Assembly (NCBI GenBank): GCA_903925975.1
Contig: CAIYHG010000071.1
Span: forward strand, 1-44,790
DNA: 44,790 nucleotides
Source of the DNA: an uncultured Acidobacteriia bacterium
Lineage (GTDB): Bacteria > Acidobacteriota > Terriglobia > Bryobacterales > Bryobacteraceae
Direction of reading: 5' to 3'
In this document: positions 1 through 7,684 of the stretch, one piece after another
Layout: every line of letters starts with the position of its first letter
Numbering within the stretch: the first letter of the stretch is position 1
The notes under the pieces: generated by a model
What the model was told of the DNA's origin: nothing
Databases searched by the model: none
The model's input: only the letters and a program-made list of their open reading frames with translations
Made by a program: the position numbers and the translations under genes

Positions 1-420
1 AGCCCGCCTCCCGACAAATGCAGAACCTCGCTCGCTCCAGTTGGCAGCCCAATTAGCCGCCGAATCCCCGAGCAATCGCAGAAACGCTGGTGCGTGCCGC
101 CGCTCGGCTGAGTTCCCTCGCGCTTACGGACGGATTACGGAGCGGACGCGCCCCCGTTTGTTCAGAGCCCGAAACACGCGACTTGTGCTAAGGCCGGCCG
201 CGTTGGCCCAGCGCCTGATCAGGGCGTCAACCCAATCAGGAATCGGCACAGTCCGGATGCGGCCGTGTTTGCCGACCAGATCGGCGATGACCCAGCGATC
301 TTCCCTCTGCTGCAAGTGTTCGAACTTAGGCGCTACAGCTTCGCTACGACGTCCTTCAATAGCTCTCCAAGCGTCTTCATGTCGCTGCGACTCCCCTGAC
401 CAGGCGCGTCGATGCGGTCA
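1..420 (-). pseudogene. Tyrosine recombinase (phage integrase) C-terminal remnant, frameshifted and cut by the window edge
   Basis: On the minus strand, about 124-390 reads as the start of an integrase catalytic domain. It shows the RRSEAV segment, which carries the first catalytic Arg, then a basic GKHGRIRTVPIP strand with the conserved Lys, then a helix rich in Trp, Ala and Leu. The frame stops near 124. Another frame towards base 1 resembles the HxxR region of these enzymes (an RARFCICREAG segment, weakly like RRTCAKLCREAGG), which suggests a frameshift plus an extra stop. The N-terminal SAM-like domain is missing: directly upstream lies the zinc-ribbon gene. Intact enzymes of this family cut and rejoin DNA at short inverted sites to move elements; this copy is almost certainly dead. 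The family call rests on motifs only. Confidence 0.6.
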
Positions 421-449
421 TGTGGGCGGGACTACATCAAGGCTTCCCG

Positions 450-590
450 CTATCTGAGCGTATGCCCGCAAAGCTTGCAGTGTTCATGGCCGTACGCGCA
501 GTCCTTACATGTGAAATGACCCTTCGAACACGTCTTGCCGTCTGACAGGGGCTTCTTCTTTCCACATGAGTCGCAAATCCGGTCTGACAT
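450..590 (-). CDS. 46-residue zinc-ribbon/zinc-finger protein
   Basis: A short ORF starts with ATG at 590 and stops with TAG at 450-452. A purine-rich ribosome-binding sequence, GGAAG, lies about 7 bases upstream. The product has seven Cys and several His in a clear metal-site pattern: CDSC (residues 6-9), C21, then C28-K-D-C31, three His at 35, 37 and 43, and CKLC (38-41). It has no membrane segment or signal peptide, so it should be cytosolic and bind one or two zinc ions. Small CxxC proteins of this kind are common conserved hypotheticals in soil bacteria; their roles, in nucleic-acid or protein binding, are mostly untested. It lies between an integrase remnant and a transposase stub, so it may be cargo of a lost element. 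The reading frame, start signal and Cys spacing support a real gene; the function is unknown. Confidence 0.55.
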   Translation of the reverse strand: MSDRICDSCGKKKPLSDGKTCSKGHFTCKDCAYGHEHCKLCGHTLR

Positions 591-984
591 TCAGTTCTTC
601 CAATCGTCATCACACATCGGTGATCCGCATCGGTTTCTCGTCGGACTAACGCGATCAACCCAATGGGAATTGGGGGACATCTCGACCTTTCGGACAACCG
701 GGCGGAAGGGTTCGCGGAGGGAGTCCTCGCGGCTGGCTCACGTTGGCGCACAGGCGGCCACGAACGCGCCGGTCCGGCGGGCCGTCCCGTGGCTCCGGCA
801 GGAGAACAGGGCGCTACGGGGCCACCGGCTCGCGAAACAGAGCCACGTCCGTCTCCGAGCCAACTCCTGGGACTTGGCTGGCGGCGGCAAGCAGCGGGTG
901 GAATGGTCCCACCCAGTCTCTAGTTACAGCGGTCTTAGTAGGTGGTCCGTACAGGTGGTCACCTGAGATGGTCCCCGCGTGGCT
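591..984. other. Gap without a supportable gene
   Basis: Several overlapping frames are open on both strands because the sequence is GC-rich, but none shows a recognisable motif, a start signal or a protein-like composition. It separates the zinc-ribbon gene from the transposase stub and is probably decayed mobile-element DNA. I see no clear terminator or promoter. Confidence 0.5.
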
Positions 985-1130
985 GCTAGCCTCAAACGCC
1001 GATTACCCAGTTAGCCCCGGAGTACCCGGTTCTCCTCGCGCAGATAGTCGATAGCCTGCAAGTGGTGTTGGTTCATCCAGCCTGCCAAAGAGATCATCAG
1101 GAATCGAAAGGGGTCCAGGAGCTTTGTCAT
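985..1130 (-). pseudogene. 5' stub of an IS transposase (rve/integrase-catalytic family)
   Basis: The minus strand from the ATG at 1128-1130 encodes an N-terminus with LLDPFRFL, AGWMNQ and AIDYLREENRVLR segments. These are characteristic of the start of DDE-type transposases with an rve catalytic domain that are abundant in Acidobacteriota. An in-frame TAA at 1011-1013 interrupts it exactly where the family normally continues with a Gln-Leu-Gly run. Reading through the stop gives LGNRRLRL, matching the next family block, before similarity is lost near 985. The helix-turn-helix and DDE domains are absent, so the element is a dead fragment of about 45 codons. The family is recognised from memory, not by search. 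Confidence 0.6.
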
Positions 1131-1307
1131 CGGATGTATCCGTTATCCGACGGCAGGCGAGCTGAACTGGCCCAGAATCCGGCGGATCGAATTTCCGGGC
1201 CATACGCGTGCCGGGACTGGAAGGTGTCGCTGAATCACTTCGCGGCGCTTTGAGGCGACAGGATCGAAGCGGCCCAGGCCCGGCCGTCGCGAGCGAGTAA
1301 CCGCCAC

Positions 1308-2294
1308 TTACACGGAAGTCCGGACAACGCCCTGACTAGCTTTCGCCCACGCGCCAGCGATCCAATGATAAGTCACTTCGAGGCCGGTCCGGAGAGGATC
1401 GCTGGGAGCCCACCCCAGCTTTTCGCGAATCAGCCGGTTGTCCGAGTTGCGCCCGCGCACTCCGGTCGGCCCGGGAACATATTTGATCAGCACACGCTTG
1501 CCTGCGATGTCGCTGACCATGCGAACAAGTTCTTCGATGGTAACCATTGTTTCCGAGCCGATATTCACCGGGCCTGAGAAGGATGACTCCATCAATCTCC
1601 TGACGCACTCGACGCATTCGTCGACATAAAGGAACGAACGCGTCTGGCGGCCGTCGCCCCAGACTTCGATCTCGTCGCCATCAGCGGCGGCGCAAACCTT
1701 CCGGCAGATCGCAGCCGGCGCCTTCTCGCGTCCCCCCGTCCACGTGCCTTCGGGTCCGAAGATATTGTGAAAACGGGCCACACGAACTTCCACGCCACAA
1801 TTGCGCTCGTACGCAAAGTACAAACGCTCGCTGAACAACTTCTCCCATCCGTATTCGCTATCGGGATCGGCGGGGTACACAGAGTCCTCGGAGCATTTCG
1901 GGTTATTCGGATCGCGCTGATTGCGCTGCGGATATACGCACGCAGACGAGGAATAGAACAACTTTCTCACTCCGGCCCGTGCGCCGGCATCCAGGATGTT
2001 GAGGTTGATCGCCGCGGAGTTGTGCATTACGGCAGCGTCGTTTTCCCCCGTGAAGAGATACCCGGCTCCGCCCATATCGGCAGCGAGCTGATACACATCT
2101 TCGATTCCTTCGACGACGCTGCGCGCGATGGCGGGATCTCGCAAATCGCCGATCACGCACTCATCGGCAACCTCGGCAGAAAACTCATTGTGCTTCAGGT
2201 CGACCGAGCGGACCCACTGACCCTCGCGCTTCAGCCGTTTGATCAAGTGGCCGCCGATGAACCCGCCGCCGCCCGCTACCAGGACTTTCTTCAC
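1308..2294 (-). CDS. NAD-dependent sugar epimerase, GDP-mannose 3,5-epimerase-like
   Basis: An extended short-chain dehydrogenase (Rossmann) of 328 residues. The N-terminal GGGGFIGG loop binds NAD. The active site shows SSSACVYP (Cys about 119) and the Tyr-x-x-x-Lys pair in YGWEKL (about 148/152). GDP-mannose 3,5-epimerase uses exactly this Cys together with Tyr/Lys to convert GDP-D-mannose to GDP-L-galactose and GDP-L-gulose. The ADMGG, HNIFGPEGTW and GREKAPAA segments also resemble that family more than UDP-glucose epimerases. The open frame extends ten codons further upstream, but a GGAAGGAG ribosome site falls inside that extension and points to the GTG at 2292-2294. It is last in the exosortase/polysaccharide series, so it probably supplies a nucleotide sugar for the glycan. 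The exact substrate is inferred. Confidence 0.8.
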   Translation of the reverse strand: MKKVLVAGGGGFIGGHLIKRLKREGQWVRSVDLKHNEFSAEVADECVIGDLRDPAIARSVVEGIEDVYQLAADMGGAGYLFTGENDAAVMHNSAAINLNILDAGARAGVRKLFYSSSACVYPQRNQRDPNNPKCSEDSVYPADPDSEYGWEKLFSERLYFAYERNCGVEVRVARFHNIFGPEGTWTGGREKAPAAICRKVCAAADGDEIEVWGDGRQTRSFLYVDECVECVRRLMESSFSGPVNIGSETMVTIEELVRMVSDIAGKRVLIKYVPGPTGVRGRNSDNRLIREKLGWAPSDPLRTGLEVTYHWIAGAWAKASQGVVRTSV

Positions 2295-2435
2295 GACGCT
2301 GTCTCCTTCCGGCAATGCAGCCATCCGCAGCCGTGGCGGAAACTGCGTGTTTCCGTATCCGCCGGACTAAAAACCGCTGAGGCTGTCATGATTTATCTAA
2401 CCCTCGAAACCGAAGCCTTGATTACGGAAGCTGAA

Positions 2436-4115
2436 CTACCAGATCGACCAGCTGCCCGAGAGTAATACATACGCTGTGAGCATGGCGTTGCTCACGGTGT
2501 GCGCTATGAGCGAATCGCCGATATTTCCGCGGCGCACGTATGCCAAAGAATAGAGGAGACCGGCGATAGCAGCCGCGGGCCAGCGGTCCCCATACAGCAG
2601 CCCGGAGGCCGCCGATGCGATCAAGATGGGCAGCAGCGTGACCTGCGACGGTTCAACCGAACGGAAGGCCGGCGAAACAATCCGGCGAAGCAAGAAAGCG
2701 CGAAAAGCGAGTTCCTCGGCGAAGGGGACCGCGGTCACGGCAGCCAAGGCGCGGATAGCAATCCAAGCGATGCGGGCGGGCTGAGGCGCCGCTGCCAGAG
2801 CGCGTGCGGCTTCAGCATTAGCGCCGGGCTTCATGAGCAGTAGATCCAGGCACGCCCAGACGGCGAAAGAGGCCACGCCGTAAAGCACTGGGCGCCAGGC
2901 GGGACTCACGGCGATTTTCCGGTACTCCTGCCGGCAGAGCCAGATCGCCAGCGCGCCGGAGGCGAACTGAAGCGGAAAGGCCCAGTCGAAACGCGCGCTG
3001 AATATATGACCGATCATACCGGCGGCCAGCATCGCCAGCAGCGGCATCAAATAGGCCGCATTGGCATCAGACGATCCGGCCGTCGTACGCAGCTTCGCAC
3101 GGTCAGCCACCGCGAACCACGAAACCTTGCGCGCCGTCACCGCCAGGCCAAATGCGACTGCATTGAACGCAATCCATCCAGCCTGCGAGTGAAACCCCTC
3201 GGCGGCCATCTTGCCCGCGCCGGCATCGCCAATGGCGATGAGTAGAGCTATGCGGACGCCGTTGAGCACCCACAGGATGGCGACGCCGGCAGGAAGAAGC
3301 AGAAGCGCGCGCGGGAAGCGGCACGAACGCCGAAAAATCCACAGCCAGAGCACGGTAAAGATCAGGATCAGGCCAACGCCTTCCACGCCCGAGCAAGTGG
3401 GACCAATCTGCACATTAAACGCGTTGGTCCCAATGATGAGCCGCGCCGGATCTTCGATTACGTCCGTGAGAAACGGGCGCAGGAGGAACCTCACTAGCTC
3501 GAATGTCAGCGACGCGCTTGGCTGCCAAAGGAACGAGGAATAAGCGCGGAAGGCGACGGCAAGCGCCCCTGCCGCGACGGCGTAAGCCCACGTCCATTCG
3601 GATCGGCGGACGATCTGTAGCCAGAACCGGGGGGCGAGGAACGCAAAGCCCGCAAAAACAATCGACAGGGCGCCGGCCGATAGCCATGCGACCACGGCGA
3701 GATCGCTGGGCCTTTGCCCATCGCCTGCGCCGAAGACCAGGATGGAGGTCCAACAAAGAGCGCCGATCGCGAAACAGTGCAAGGCAAGGAGCTGTTTAGA
3801 GACCGGCGCTTCTTCCAACCCAGCAGCCAAAGGGCGGCTAAATTCCCCAGATCCGAGGTACGCGAACGTCACAAATGTTGTGGCCATAGCTACAATGGCG
3901 ATCGTCGCGGGGGCCGCCCACAGGTAGAGGGAGCCGGCTAATCCCCCAACGCCCCGAATGGCGGGCGTTTCGATCGAGAGGGAGAAGGCCAGTAACTCCG
4001 CGGCGAACAGCGCGGCGATACACGCGAGGCGACTGAACAGACTTGGCAACACCATTTCCGAAAGCCGGGCGGAAACTGCGGTGAGCCAGGCGAACAGTCT
4101 AAGTCGACCACTCAT
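2436..4115 (-). CDS. xrtE: Exosortase E fused to a CPBP (CAAX-like) membrane protease
   Basis: A 559-residue polytopic membrane protein with two domains. The exosortase half (to about 330) carries the transpeptidase triad: Cys241 in PTCSGVEG, Arg288 in NGVRIALL and His309 in GFHSQAGW. Exosortases cut PEP-CTERM-type tails from exported proteins and probably transfer them to a cell-envelope acceptor. The C-terminal half (about 350-559) is a CPBP glutamic protease with E467-E468-x-x-x-R472 and H539-x-x-x-N543. This fusion is the hallmark of exosortase E, whose described targets end in VPEID-CTERM. The motif-2 His expected before G-D-R-W appears as Tyr508, so protease activity may be altered. Two candidate substrates lie immediately upstream (4194-4993) on the same strand. 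The ATG has no convincing Shine-Dalgarno sequence, so the start is less certain than the identity. Confidence 0.88.
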   Translation of the reverse strand: MSGRLRLFAWLTAVSARLSEMVLPSLFSRLACIAALFAAELLAFSLSIETPAIRGVGGLAGSLYLWAAPATIAIVAMATTFVTFAYLGSGEFSRPLAAGLEEAPVSKQLLALHCFAIGALCWTSILVFGAGDGQRPSDLAVVAWLSAGALSIVFAGFAFLAPRFWLQIVRRSEWTWAYAVAAGALAVAFRAYSSFLWQPSASLTFELVRFLLRPFLTDVIEDPARLIIGTNAFNVQIGPTCSGVEGVGLILIFTVLWLWIFRRSCRFPRALLLLPAGVAILWVLNGVRIALLIAIGDAGAGKMAAEGFHSQAGWIAFNAVAFGLAVTARKVSWFAVADRAKLRTTAGSSDANAAYLMPLLAMLAAGMIGHIFSARFDWAFPLQFASGALAIWLCRQEYRKIAVSPAWRPVLYGVASFAVWACLDLLLMKPGANAEAARALAAAPQPARIAWIAIRALAAVTAVPFAEELAFRAFLLRRIVSPAFRSVEPSQVTLLPILIASAASGLLYGDRWPAAAIAGLLYSLAYVRRGNIGDSLIAHTVSNAMLTAYVLLSGSWSIW

Positions 4116-4193
4116 CGGAAGGACTGGGGATTAAGGCGGGCGGGAAAACAGGCTCAGGATGAATGTCTAGGAAGCGCTGCCGCGGCAGGCGAG

Positions 4194-4349
4194 TTAGCGG
4201 CGCCGCCGGATCATCAATGCGGCGGCAAGGAGCGTCAGCGCGCTGCCGGCGAACCGGGCATCGAACTCGGGCCCGGGCAGCGGCGGGTCGGCCAGAGCCA
4301 ACGGCGTCACGCATAGGGCGAGAAGAAGGAGTATGGTGAATTTCCTCAT
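4194..4349 (-). CDS. 51-residue exported microprotein with a PEFD-CTERM sorting tail
   Basis: The start is the ATG at 4347-4349, with AAAGGAG about 9 bases upstream; its first bases form an ATGA overlap with the stop of the PEP-CTERM gene. The protein is almost only sorting signals. A signal peptide of about 20 residues ends Ala-Leu-Ala, a proline-rich spacer of some six residues follows, then GPEFD, a hydrophobic helix of about 16 residues, and a final run of four Arg. That is the tripartite layout of PEP-CTERM tails. The motif resembles VPEID, the form recognised by exosortase E, which is encoded next downstream. If processed, the mature part would be only a few residues, so it may be a substrate mimic, a regulator of the sortase or a carrier of a modification. 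The role is unknown; the gene structure is well supported. Confidence 0.75.
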   Translation of the reverse strand: MRKFTILLLLALCVTPLALADPPLPGPEFDARFAGSALTLLAAALMIRRRR

Positions 4350-4993
4350 TGTGAAGCTCTCCTTTGAGCCCCTGCCGCCAGCCGTACTCCGCGTGATTTC
4401 CCGCGAATCTTCCGAAAAGCGGCTAAGCCGGCAAGCGCGAGACCACACAGGCCCAACGTGGCCGGTTCCGGCGTAAGTATTTCAAGCTCCAGGTTATCCA
4501 TCCGGAAGTAGTTGCCTGCCGTCTCAAACTGCAACCCGGTGACCGGACTATCGATTCCACCGGCCGTAGTCCAGCCAGTGTAGGTCAGATTCACTACTAC
4601 TGAGCCTACCAGTTCTTCGTATAGGTAACCATTGATCGCAATCCAGAGCGCCGCAGGACTGATATCCGGCCAACCAGAAAGCTGAACGCCTTGAAACCGG
4701 AACGGTGCGTTCGATATTACCCAGGGCGCTCCAACTGCGAAGCCGGGATACGCGAAGTTGGGGGACGACGGTATGGGATTCGGATCCGCGTACAGAGCCG
4801 CGAATGCGTCCCCGTTCATGACTTCCCAGTCGTACCAGTCGAAGCCGGCATAGTTCAAGCCAAGGTGGCCCCAGGCGTTCGTCTGGTCTTGCCATGCCTG
4901 TGGCGTCGCAATGTCGTCGAAGCGGACGGTTTCTACCGATCCGGCTGCCGCAATTGCCGCGAATATCAGACCCAATCCGAACGTTTTCAGCAC
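4346..4993 (-). CDS. Secreted PEP-CTERM protein of unknown function
   Basis: 215 residues with a GTG start preceded by AGAGGT five bases upstream. It has an N-terminal signal peptide (to about residue 17), an extracellular domain rich in Trp, Tyr and Gly that is likely beta-sheet, and a canonical sorting tail TPEPATLGLCGLALAG followed by basic residues. Such proteins are exported by Sec and then handled by an exosortase. Unusually, about 20 further residues (basic, Ala-rich) follow the usual Arg cluster. This extension covers the ribosome site of the next gene and ends in a TGA that overlaps its ATG, so it may exist to couple translation. The extracellular domain was not assigned to a family. 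Confidence 0.8.
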   Translation of the reverse strand: MLKTFGLGLIFAAIAAAGSVETVRFDDIATPQAWQDQTNAWGHLGLNYAGFDWYDWEVMNGDAFAALYADPNPIPSSPNFAYPGFAVGAPWVISNAPFRFQGVQLSGWPDISPAALWIAINGYLYEELVGSVVVNLTYTGWTTAGGIDSPVTGLQFETAGNYFRMDNLELEILTPEPATLGLCGLALAGLAAFRKIRGKSRGVRLAAGAQRRASQ

Positions 4994-5500
4994 GCTGACC
5001 TCTTAACCGACTCGGCGGCAGTGGTGTGGGATGGCGCCTTTCGGACGAAGTTCACAGGCGCTGCCTGGCATAATGTCATTCTGGAAATCTCTCCATCCGG
5101 CAAGCCGCGCCGGAGCGATAACTCACTTGGAAAACGGCCTAATATCATAGATGCCGGGCCCGCCCTTTCGCTGCCAAAAAACACGTCCATTCCCGATGCC
5201 GGCGGAATCCGACATTCAGCCTTGAATCGAAGGCAGCGGTTTCAGCCGCCTCACAGGCGTCCGGAGTGGACTGCGGACCGCCCCAATCCGGACTGTGCAA
5301 GTGACTCGACATCTTCGGGGCGATGTTACTCTTGTTCAGTTTACGCGTGGAGGCCTCAAAATCACTCGTGGTTACAGCGTCTACAAGCTCCAGAACGGGC
5401 CCAGTACTTCAGATTTGATATCGGCCAAAAGTACCACGGCAAAGCTCGCCGGCTTCCCTTGGCAGGGAGTGACTCGCTCCCGGGTGTGGCCCATTGAAAC
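4994..5500. other. 507-base gap upstream of the PEP-CTERM gene
   Basis: No convincing gene on either strand; frames of up to 69 codons lack motifs and start signals. It separates the glycosyltransferase operon end from the PEP-CTERM/exosortase genes, all on the minus strand, and should hold a promoter for the latter. I found no match to the sigma-54 consensus known for some PEP-CTERM genes and no strong hairpin terminator. Confidence 0.5.
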
Positions 5501-7684
5501 CTAGCGGTCACGCCCGGCTTCGGCCGCGGCAGCCATTGTCGGTTTGCCTAATTCCTCCGAGGAATCGGCGTCGCGCCGCGGCTCGTTCCCCGGCGCGGAC
5601 GGCGCGCCGCCGAGGCGCAGGATGCCCAACAATTCCAACGGGAGAGCAGCGCCGAAGAGAATGTTGTACAAGGTGTAGCGCTTCCAGAGCCGCGCGGGAT
5701 CCTGAAAAAGGCGGTACACCCATTCCAGACCTGCCGCCCTAATCCATGGCGGAGCCTGCCGGATACGTCCCGAGAAGAAGTCGAATGTTGCGCCGGCCGC
5801 AATAAGAACGCACCCTGGCAGTTTCTGACGATGTTGAGCGATCCAGATATCCTGCTTGGGGGACCCCAGCCCGACCCACACAATATTGGCGCCCGAAGCC
5901 GCAATCCGCCGGCAGATGCCATCGTCTTCCTCCGGAGTCAACTCCCGGAAAGGAGGCGAAAAGACACCGGCCACCTGGAGTTCGGGTGAAAGCTCCCTCA
6001 GCTTTGCGCTCATCGCCTCGGCGGCGCCGGGAACTCCGCCGTAGAAGAAGAACTTGTAGCCGCGGTTCGGGGCCTGCCGTGCGGCTTCGAGCATCATATC
6101 GGGCGCATACAGCCGGTCGCTCTGCTGGTTCTTGAACAAGCGGGCAATGCGCAGGAACGGCATGCTGTCGATTCCCAACAGATCCGCGTGTTGGTAGATT
6201 GAGCGGACGCGGCGGTCCAGAAGACCGGAGACGCAACAGTTGACATTGATCAGCGCGACGCTGCGCCCCTGCCTATCGGGTGCGCCGATCCACATGTCAA
6301 TAAGCGCAAACATGTCGCGGTAGGAAATGCAGTGCAGGTCCAGCCCAAGGAAGCGAATTGTCTTGAACTGACGGGTTGTTGTCCGCGGCAGTTTCGTGGA
6401 AGGGGTTGCCCGCTGGTGTCCCGCTCCCACGAGTGAGCGCGCGCCCTGGTTCTCCCCGGCTTCGAATACCGGCTCAGGCTGCGTGTTTTGTGAACCGGCG
6501 GAGCAATATCCGCTTCCGCGATTCGAGCGCATTCTGGCCATCTCGTACGCCGTCATCAGGTTGCGGTAATAGGCTTCGGGCGTGTATTGAAGCATCGCCT
6601 TCCGCCGCCCGGCCGCCCCCATCCCGCGGCGCAGTTCGGGGTTGTCCCAAAGCCGGCGCAATTGCGCGGCCATGTCCGCGGCGTTGCCGGGTTCAAACAG
6701 CAGCCCGGTCTGCCCGTCCTCCACTACATAAGGCAGACCGCCGATTCTTGATGCGACGACGGGAAGCCCCAAGGCCATGGCCTCCGCGGCCACTACGTTG
6801 AAGGTTTCATAAGTGATGCTAGGGACCGCCACCACTCGCGAACTCCGGTAGAACTCTACCAGCCGGTCAAGCGGCAGCCTGCCGACGAACTTGACGTTCG
6901 GCGTGGCCCGCCGGGTCATCTCGGTGAGGATGGGGCCATCGCCCGCCACCTGGAACGGTATTTCCGGCAGCCGCGCGGCTGCCGCCAGGAGTACACCGAT
7001 GCCTTTCTCCGCGCTGATTCGACCGGCGAAGGCCACGTATTCCCCAGCGGCCGGCTCGCAGTCCAGGTTGCCGATAGCCGCCGGGTTCGGAACCACAGCA
7101 ATCCGCTCCCCGTCAAAGCCGGCTTGCACTAGTTTGGATTTGGCGAACGGAGTCGGCGCAAGAAACACGTCCACATTTTCCTGAAACAGCCGGAAGCGCC
7201 TGGCCACGGCACTTCGGAGGGCATAGGCGACGCTTTCCGGAATGTTCTCGCGGCAGTTCTTCAGGATGCAACGGTACTCGCGCCCTCCCACACACTCCTC
7301 GCAGGTACGCCCCTTGTAAACGTGGTACCAGGTGGGGCAGGTCAGGATATTGCTGTGGATAGTCATGACCACGGGAACGCGCGCCCGCCGGCATGCGGCC
7401 ATTATCGATGGCGAAAACATCGGGTACACGCTGTGAACATGCACAACGTCGGGTCGGTCTTCCTCCAGAAGACGGCGCATCTCGCGATAGGCGCGAACGT
7501 TATAGATCCCGCCCCAAAAAGCGCACGCCCGCCTGAAAACGGAGCGCTCCAGGCAGCGGCTCGACTTCATGATCAGGCGCGCCTGGTGGCCATTCTCCGC
7601 CAGAACACGCATGGTGGCCTCGACGACGGCAGGTTCGCCGCCAAACGCGCTGCGCTGCTCGTTATAAATCTGGAAGACCTTCAC
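5501..7684 (-). CDS. Fusion of a GT4 glycosyltransferase with a WecG/TagA/CpsF glycosyltransferase
   Basis: The frame is open further upstream, but the GTG at 7682-7684 overlaps the GT2 stop as GTGA and begins a normal GT4 start (KVFQIYNE), giving 727 residues. Residues 1 to about 385 are a GT-B enzyme: an FGGEP acceptor loop, HVHSVYPMF, AFAGRISAEKGI, and the EAMALGLPVVAS nucleotide-sugar site. A polar, low-complexity linker (about 385-430) leads to a WecG/TagA domain with NVNCCV, GIDSMPFL (catalytic-type Asp), WVGLGSPKQDIW and a basic C-terminus. WecG/TagA enzymes add the second sugar to undecaprenyl-linked intermediates at the membrane. One chain could thus perform two successive steps of repeat-unit assembly after the priming transferase encoded upstream. 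The linker is uninterrupted in this sequence. Confidence 0.88.
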   Translation of the reverse strand: MKVFQIYNEQRSAFGGEPAVVEATMRVLAENGHQARLIMKSSRCLERSVFRRACAFWGGIYNVRAYREMRRLLEEDRPDVVHVHSVYPMFSPSIMAACRRARVPVVMTIHSNILTCPTWYHVYKGRTCEECVGGREYRCILKNCRENIPESVAYALRSAVARRFRLFQENVDVFLAPTPFAKSKLVQAGFDGERIAVVPNPAAIGNLDCEPAAGEYVAFAGRISAEKGIGVLLAAAARLPEIPFQVAGDGPILTEMTRRATPNVKFVGRLPLDRLVEFYRSSRVVAVPSITYETFNVVAAEAMALGLPVVASRIGGLPYVVEDGQTGLLFEPGNAADMAAQLRRLWDNPELRRGMGAAGRRKAMLQYTPEAYYRNLMTAYEMARMRSNRGSGYCSAGSQNTQPEPVFEAGENQGARSLVGAGHQRATPSTKLPRTTTRQFKTIRFLGLDLHCISYRDMFALIDMWIGAPDRQGRSVALINVNCCVSGLLDRRVRSIYQHADLLGIDSMPFLRIARLFKNQQSDRLYAPDMMLEAARQAPNRGYKFFFYGGVPGAAEAMSAKLRELSPELQVAGVFSPPFRELTPEEDDGICRRIAASGANIVWVGLGSPKQDIWIAQHRQKLPGCVLIAAGATFDFFSGRIRQAPPWIRAAGLEWVYRLFQDPARLWKRYTLYNILFGAALPLELLGILRLGGAPSAPGNEPRRDADSSEELGKPTMAAAAEAGRDR

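Noticed and set aside
5295-5504. 69-codon plus-strand ORF in the gap before the PEP-CTERM gene
   Set aside because: No ribosome site, no motif, and it runs into the convergent glycosyltransferase gene.
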